A stretch of 17,680 nt of DNA, taken from positions 1 through 17,680 of the forward strand of contig JAUWOI010000028.1 of the NCBI GenBank assembly GCA_030612185.1, read 5' to 3'. The position numbers were made by a program, and so were the translations under genes. The stretch is from Anaerolineae bacterium. Lineage in GTDB: Bacteria; Chloroflexota; Anaerolineae; B4-G1. The notes beneath the pieces were generated by a model. That model was given only the letters and a program-made list of their open reading frames with translations, was not told the origin of the DNA and made no database searches. Positions 13,325 to 17,680 of the stretch are shown here, in pieces; position 1 is the first letter of the stretch, and every line of letters begins with the position of its first letter.

Positions 13325-16300
13325 ACAAAGCCGAAACACTCAGGACCGTCCGTAACCTCACACCGGACGCGGTGCTATTCTCCCCGGCGGGCAGGCTCAA
13401 GATCGCCCTCCTGCAACTGGTCGCCCGGTTGCTGCCCGGCCGTTTTGCCGTCTGGCTCTCACTGCTGGACAACGGACGGCTGGAGCGGCAGGTGCGGATC
13501 AAACTCGGCCCTCGCTCCCTTTTCCCCGGCAGCAGCGATTACGACGTTCCCCGCTTGCACCTGATCGTGGAGCGCCGGGACTGGCTGGCCCTGCAGGAGG
13601 ACGCACTACGGGCGATTCAACAAAGCCCGGACAGTTCTCCATCACCGCAGGAGCAGCCCAAGTCCGGCCTGTCGCTCAAGCCCGTTTTTGACCTGCTGCG
13701 CCGGCTCGACCGTGACCTGGCCGGTGTGCGCGGCTGCATCCGGATCAACATCCTTGAGCCCGACCACACCCGCACGCTGACCCTGGCGCTCAACGACGAC
13801 GCCCTTCGACTAATCTCCCCTCGGCTACGCTCAGGACAGGCAGAGCAGGCTCTTTCCCCAGCCCTGGCGGGTAACTTTTTCGACGTGGACGTTCCCCGTC
13901 CGGTACTCGACCGTCTCCTGTCCGGCGAACTGGACTTGAGCAGCGCCCTCCTGCGCGGACGCATCCACGTCGGCGGCGACACGGGGTTGGCGGCCCGGCT
14001 GGTGAACTTATTCAACCCGCCGCCCGTGCACCCGCCCAGCCTGCCCACGCCCAACACCTACGTCGGCCTCAGCGACCATCCCCTCGACCGGAAAGCGATC
14101 AACTTTGATAACGTCTTTGACCTCTTTGGTGCCCCACCCCGCACGGCGGCCTGTGTGCTGCGAGTGAACCTCCGCGAACGACGAGGCAACAGTTTTCTCT
14201 TTCGCGCTCGCGGCTACGACGTCTACCACAACCGTCGTATGGAGATGGATCACACCTACGTCACCGACGATGAAATGAACTACATCGAGATGACCTGGCG
14301 CATAGACTTCCTGCAGGCTGGCGCCTACCGGGTGCGCCTGGCCACGGGCGACTGCGTGCCCGATAACGTCACCCCCATGGTCATTGGTGACATCGCCGAC
14401 CCTGGGCTCGAGGTCACGCTCGAAGAGCACCCCGACCATTACCTGCTGCGCACCAGCGCGCTGTGCCTCAAGGTGTACCGCGAGGACTTTCGCACCGAGG
14501 TGCTGGACACCGCCGGGCACAAAGTGACCGAGGTCGGCGGGCGGCAGAAGACGCTCTTTTCGACGGTACTCGACTCCTTCCCCACCGGCCTGATCCACGA
14601 CGATGAGATAGGGCTGGACTTCGCGGTGGAGAACTTCACGCTGGCCCCCGGCGAGGCGATCTACGGCTTTGGCGAGCGGTTTTCCACACTTAACAAACGC
14701 GGGCAGACGGTGGGGTTATGGGCCATTGACGGCCTGGGCAACACCAGTGGCCGCACCTACAAGAATATTCCCTTCTTTATGAGCACCGCCGGCTACGGCG
14801 TCTTCGTCAACCACGTCCTGCCCATGACATTTTTCGTCGGCAGCCGTTCCTACGTCCACAACCTGCTGATGGCTGAGGGAGATAGCCTCGACTATTACTT
14901 TTTCTACGGTCCGTCGCTCAAAAAGATCGCCAGCGATTACACTGACCTGACCGGCAAGTCGCCCGTGCCGCCCAAGTGGTCGTTCGGGCTGTGGGTCTCG
15001 CGCATCAGTTACGACAGCCAGGAAGAGGTCATAGAGACGGCCCGCCGGCTGCGCGCCGAACGTTACCCGGCCGACGTGATCAACGTGGACACCAACTGGT
15101 TCGAGGGAGAGTGGCAGTGCGACTACCGTTTCGGGCCGCGCTTCCCCGACCCGGCCGGCATGTTCCGCCAACTGCGGGAGAAACGCTTCCGCGTCTGCCT
15201 GTGGCAGTGGCCCTACGTCTGCGAGCACCTGGACATTTTCGAGGAAGCGCAGGAGAAGGGCGTGCTGGCCGAGGGGGGCAACTTTGACATGCTGCTCTTC
15301 AAAGCGCGCACGATTGACATGTCCAAACCCGAGGCCGTGCAGTGGTACCAGGCGCAACTGCGGCGGCTTTTTGAACTGGGGGCGGCGGTCATCAAGGTGG
15401 ACTTCGGCGAGCACGTCCGCGACTACGAGTCTTACCAGGCCTACTCCGGCCGGGAGATGCACAACCTCTACCCATTGCTCTACAACCAGGCCGCTTTCGA
15501 GGTCACCAAGGAATACTTTGGCCAGGGTATCATCTGGGCGCGCAGCGGTTACGCTGGCTCGCAGCGTTACCCGGTGCACTGGTCGGGCGACAACTCATCC
15601 ACCTTTGAGAACATACTATGTTCACTGCGCGGGGGCCTCAGCCTTGGGCTGAGCGGGTTCACCTTCTGGAGCAACGACGTGGGTGGGTTCACCGGCACCC
15701 CCAGCGACCGGCTCTACGTGCGCTGGACCCAGTTCGGGATCTTCAACTCCCACATGCGGCTGCACGGTGGCGGGCCACGCTACCGTGAGCCCTGGAACTA
15801 CGAGCCGGAGACACAGGAGATTTTCCGCCGCTTGGTCGAGTTGCGCTACCGCTTCTTGCCTTACCTCTACAGCGAGGCCCACCACAGCGCCCGGGCCGGC
15901 CTGCCCGTTCTGCGCCCGCTGGTCTACGAGTTCCAGGACGACCCGACCACCTTCAACGTCGAGGACGAGTTTCTCTTTGGCCAGGCCGTGCTGGTGGCGC
16001 CGATCCTGACCGAAGAAGATGAACGCAAAATCTACCTGCCCGCCGGACTGTGGGCCGACGGCTGGACGGGCGAACTCATAACCGGCCCCTGCTGGCTCGA
16101 CTACCAGGCCGGCCTGGACCGCGTGCCTTTCTTCTATCGCGGCGGCTACGCAGTGCCGCAGGGTCCGGCCATGCAGTACGTGGACGAGGTACCGCTTGAT
16201 CCCCTGACACTGCACATCGTGCCCGACGAGGAGGGGCGCGCCGCCTACACGATGGTGGACGATGACGAGACCGTCATCGTGTCGGGCCAACTCCGTGACG

Positions 16301-16476
16301 GCACGTTCGATCTGCAGGTAGAATCCGGCCCACGCGGGCTGGCGCTGCACATCTACACCGCCGAGGAGATCGCGCGCGTGGTGTGTAACGGGCAGGAGGT
16401 GAGACCCAGGCGGGTCGGCGCCCATCTCTATGCCGCCGAGTTGCGGCTGCAAGGTGCTGCGGGGGTTACTTCATAA
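13321..16476 (+). CDS. GH31 family glycosidase with N-terminal SCP2-like domain
   Basis: A 1051-residue protein. Residues about 245-1045 are a complete GH31 retaining alpha-glycosidase, nearest in motif style to alpha-xylosidase/alpha-glucosidase enzymes such as YicI. The N-terminal sandwich contains IYGFGERF (447-453). The barrel has GLWVSRISYDS, the nucleophile D694 in IKVDFGEH and the acid/base D757 in HWSGDNSSTFENI, then GFTFWSNDVGGF and C-terminal beta domains. Residues about 1-240 are extra to normal GH31 enzymes. They look like a SCP2/lipid-binding fold with hydrophobic helices, ending LLRGRIHVGGDTGLAARLVNLF. No signal peptide is seen, so it is probably cytoplasmic. A dispersed repeat adds PRLRSGQAE near 168. 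AAGGAGGA precedes the ATG; substrate is not determined. Confidence 0.92.
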   Translation: MNKAETLRTVRNLTPDAVLFSPAGRLKIALLQLVARLLPGRFAVWLSLLDNGRLERQVRIKLGPRSLFPGSSDYDVPRLHLIVERRDWLALQEDALRAIQQSPDSSPSPQEQPKSGLSLKPVFDLLRRLDRDLAGVRGCIRINILEPDHTRTLTLALNDDALRLISPRLRSGQAEQALSPALAGNFFDVDVPRPVLDRLLSGELDLSSALLRGRIHVGGDTGLAARLVNLFNPPPVHPPSLPTPNTYVGLSDHPLDRKAINFDNVFDLFGAPPRTAACVLRVNLRERRGNSFLFRARGYDVYHNRRMEMDHTYVTDDEMNYIEMTWRIDFLQAGAYRVRLATGDCVPDNVTPMVIGDIADPGLEVTLEEHPDHYLLRTSALCLKVYREDFRTEVLDTAGHKVTEVGGRQKTLFSTVLDSFPTGLIHDDEIGLDFAVENFTLAPGEAIYGFGERFSTLNKRGQTVGLWAIDGLGNTSGRTYKNIPFFMSTAGYGVFVNHVLPMTFFVGSRSYVHNLLMAEGDSLDYYFFYGPSLKKIASDYTDLTGKSPVPPKWSFGLWVSRISYDSQEEVIETARRLRAERYPADVINVDTNWFEGEWQCDYRFGPRFPDPAGMFRQLREKRFRVCLWQWPYVCEHLDIFEEAQEKGVLAEGGNFDMLLFKARTIDMSKPEAVQWYQAQLRRLFELGAAVIKVDFGEHVRDYESYQAYSGREMHNLYPLLYNQAAFEVTKEYFGQGIIWARSGYAGSQRYPVHWSGDNSSTFENILCSLRGGLSLGLSGFTFWSNDVGGFTGTPSDRLYVRWTQFGIFNSHMRLHGGGPRYREPWNYEPETQEIFRRLVELRYRFLPYLYSEAHHSARAGLPVLRPLVYEFQDDPTTFNVEDEFLFGQAVLVAPILTEEDERKIYLPAGLWADGWTGELITGPCWLDYQAGLDRVPFFYRGGYAVPQGPAMQYVDEVPLDPLTLHIVPDEEGRAAYTMVDDDETVIVSGQLRDGTFDLQVESGPRGLALHIYTAEEIARVVCNGQEVRPRRVGAHLYAAELRLQGAAGVTS
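13821..13840 (-). repeat. Dispersed repeat CCTGTCCTGAGCG(T)AGCCGA, copy 2 (inside GH31 gene)
   Basis: TCGGCTACGCTCAGGACAGG on the + strand is the reverse complement of 11289-11308 with one change. It is read in frame as RLRSGQ in a poorly conserved segment (about residues 168-173) of the SCP2-like domain. A nearby CCTTCGAC at 13803-13810 looks like a piece of a second, degraded unit. Confidence 0.75.
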
Positions 16477-16579
16477 TGACTTCCAACTCAAAATCTACTG
16501 CCTGTGCAGGGTGTGCCAGGCGTGGGCTAAAGATGTGTCTGCACTAACCGCCACAAAGACCGTGTCAGTTTCCCATCCA

Positions 16580-16607
16580 CAGCAGGGGGGATTTTGCCTC
16601 CCTGCTG
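16580..16607 (+). terminator. Terminator-like hairpin after the GH31 gene
   Basis: CAGCAGGG (16580-16587) pairs with CCCTGCTG (16600-16607), and GGG/CCT (16588-16590, 16597-16599) extends the stem around the loop ATTTTG. The bases that follow (CTGTTGTG) are only weakly T-rich, so termination may be inefficient. It lies 104 bp after the GH31 stop; the preceding 100 bp hold nothing I recognise. Confidence 0.45.
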
Positions 16608-16622
16608 CTGTTGTGCTATACT
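16594..16622 (+). promoter_or_regulatory. Sigma-70 type promoter for the toxin-antitoxin pair
   Basis: TTGCCT (16594-16599) and TATACT (16617-16622) are separated by exactly 17 bp, and a TG at 16614-16615 gives an extended -10. Transcription would start near 16629, about 80 nt before the first gene of the pair. The -35 box lies inside the right half of the preceding hairpin. Confidence 0.5.
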
Positions 16623-16709
16623 GTGACTATGAGTAGGTTGGGAATTAGGCCAGCGGGAGGATCAGCCGAGCTGCTTCAACAGATGACTGTGAAGTGAAAG
16701 GGGAAAGGC

Positions 16710-17009
16710 ATGAGAACAATTGCATTGAGAACTCACATCTCCACTGGGGTTAACCTGGACGAAGTCCGCAGAGTTCTGGGCAACGCGCTGCGCCGCGAAC
16801 TTGATCTGGCTGGCGCGCGGCGCACCTACTTTGAGCGCACCTGCCGTGCCTTTGAACAACAGCACCAGATGTCATCGGAAGAGTTTATGCGGCAGTTTGA
16901 ATCCGGCACGCTGGGCGATGCCGCCGAGTACTTCGACTGGTACGCGGCCAAGCGCGGCTTCGACCTGTGGGAGCGACGTTTTCACATCTTGTCGGGGGTC
17001 GAGGTTTGA
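16710..17009 (+). CDS. Small helical protein, probable TumA-like antitoxin
   Basis: A 99-residue protein, predicted mostly helical, with a conserved-looking C-terminal half (SSEEFMRQFESGTLGDAAEYFDWYAAKRGFDLWERR). Small proteins of this type, with EEF.. F..G.LGD..E..EW.A, often stand directly before DUF6516/TumE-type genes and are treated as the antitoxin. I do not see a clear DNA-binding motif, although NLDEVRRVLGNALRRELDLAGARR could form a helix-turn-helix. GGGGAAAGG precedes the ATG. The stop TGA at 17007-17009 overlaps the TTG start of the next gene (TTGA), so the two are translationally coupled. The antitoxin role is inferred from the partner and the gene order. Confidence 0.65.
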   Translation: MRTIALRTHISTGVNLDEVRRVLGNALRRELDLAGARRTYFERTCRAFEQQHQMSSEEFMRQFESGTLGDAAEYFDWYAAKRGFDLWERRFHILSGVEV

Positions 17010-17377
17010 ACGCGCGCGATTACTACCTGAGCCTGCAAAACACCATCCACGCTGCGGCCCACGTGCTCAGTTCAGACGTGCGGTTTGAGGAAATTGACAT
17101 CAATGAGTGCTACGTGAGAGGCGTCCTCGTACTGATAGGCGGCTTCGAGTTGCACATCGCAGAATACGTAGTCTCCGAGCCATTACTGACGCGCCTCAAG
17201 TACCGGTATCACTTGCAGACTTCCGGTGGCAAATTGATCAGCCGGTGGGATAATGCACCGCACCACCCAGACGTTTCTACCTTTCCAAACCATCGTCACG
17301 ATGACCACGGTGGGGTTCATCCGGCTCCTCCAATGAATGTTTCTGATATTCTCAATGCTGTATTGCAGTTTCTCTAA
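17006..17377 (+). CDS. TumE/DUF6516-like toxin
   Basis: A 123-residue protein whose signature is the segment WDNAPHHPDVSTFPNHRHDD (about 80-100), typical of the DUF6516/TumE toxin family; relatives have W-D-N-APHHPE-STFPHHKH. The preceding FELHIAEYVV and KYRYHLQTSGGKLISRW also fit. The conserved histidines are candidate catalytic residues of a nuclease-like toxin, by inference. The C-terminus MNVSDILNAVLQFL matches the usual helical end. I place the start at TTG 17006, overlapping the upstream stop, giving NARDYYLSLQ as the true N-terminus. An ATG at 16967 in the same frame would read through the end of the antitoxin gene and adds unrelated residues. Confidence 0.68.
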   Translation: MNARDYYLSLQNTIHAAAHVLSSDVRFEEIDINECYVRGVLVLIGGFELHIAEYVVSEPLLTRLKYRYHLQTSGGKLISRWDNAPHHPDVSTFPNHRHDDHGGVHPAPPMNVSDILNAVLQFL

Positions 17378-17680
17378 TCCCATGCCAACAATCTACCACC
17401 GACACTTTTTGTCCCTTGCTCAAACTTCTATCACGAATGGCACGACAAGAGTGCCGGGTGAAGCAGGCAGTTTTCAGGTTGGACCACAACTCCGCTGCCG
17501 AGATTCCAAGAAACTCCACATAGCGTGCAAGGATGGAGCACACCCGATGAAACAGGTATCTGACAACCATGAGAAGCCAGACCTGTCCCCCCGATAATAG
17601 ATGGCTCAACTCAGATTCGAGGGGTAAAACGAGCATCAGGACAGATGATCGTCTATATGCCCCCACATCTGGGACAAGCG
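17378..17680. other. Terminal 303 bp without a supportable gene
   Basis: Open frames exist on both strands here, but none has a recognisable domain, a ribosome site or a protein-like composition, and the base composition is less G+C-rich than the rest. At the right edge on the - strand (17679-17653) eight codons read ACPRCGGI followed by TAG. This could be the CxxC-containing end of a gene lying outside the window. Confidence 0.4.

Noticed and set aside
14716..16452. Two long minus-strand open frames inside the GH31 gene
   Set aside because: They are antisense to the catalytic barrel, whose D694 and D757 motifs are clear on the plus strand. This is a typical shadow in G+C-rich DNA.
17352..17666. 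Minus-strand 104-codon open frame at the right end
   Set aside because: It has no ribosome site, no domain and an unusual Cys/Arg/Ser-rich composition, and it overlaps the end of the toxin-like gene.
17653..17679. ACPRCGGI-stop on the minus strand at the edge
   Set aside because: Eight codons with one CxxC are too few to call a gene; it may be the end of one lying beyond the window.

Overview
The window reads as chromosomal DNA of an anaerobic or microaerophilic bacterium, most likely an uncultured member of the Chloroflexota (Anaerolineae-like). The reasons are high G+C, strong Shine-Dalgarno sites, a full set of anaerobe-type oxygen-defence enzymes, and several short dispersed repeat families of a kind I associate with that phylum. 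The taxonomy is inference; no rRNA or marker gene is present. Every confident gene lies on the + strand.

Positions 27-7411 hold a dense oxygen/peroxide-defence and iron-handling cluster. In order: a DUF1858 redox-disulfide protein, rubredoxin, a flavodiiron protein (O2/NO reductase), an FAD/NAD(P)H oxidoreductase of the rubredoxin-reductase type, rubrerythrin 1, a small flavodoxin, an AhpC-type peroxiredoxin, rubrerythrin 2, a DJ-1/PfpI protein, a Dps-like ferritin, superoxide reductase, and a second Dps-like ferritin. The likely flow is NAD(P)H -> FAD reductase -> rubredoxin -> flavodiiron protein, superoxide reductase and rubrerythrins, with the ferritin-like proteins using peroxide and storing the iron. 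The peroxiredoxin has an in-frame TGA exactly at the peroxidatic cysteine, followed by a bacterial-type SECIS hairpin, so it is almost certainly a selenoprotein. Its usual resolving cysteine is replaced by Met.

Positions 7412-10590 carry a structured intergenic region, then a three-part fusion (cytochrome-b5-like domain, ferritin-like erythrin domain, VIT1/CCC1 membrane domain), an aldo/keto reductase and a ZIP metal transporter. These extend the iron and redox theme to the membrane.

Positions 10591-12239 contain a scar. The first codons of a short-chain dehydrogenase run directly into the DNA-binding C-terminus of an OmpR-type response regulator, which is followed by an apparently intact sensor histidine kinase. 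A heptamer tandem repeat separates this from a membrane polyferredoxin (NapH/YccM-like). That gene overlaps by 4 bp the start of a very large GH31 glycosidase with an extra SCP2-like N-terminal domain.

Positions 16477-17680 hold a hairpin and terminator-like region, a promoter, and a translationally coupled pair resembling a TumA/TumE toxin-antitoxin module. The last 300 bp contain no gene I can support.

At least five short repeat families punctuate the window. Two of them lie inside coding sequences as in-frame insertions (FAD reductase; histidine kinase and GH31).
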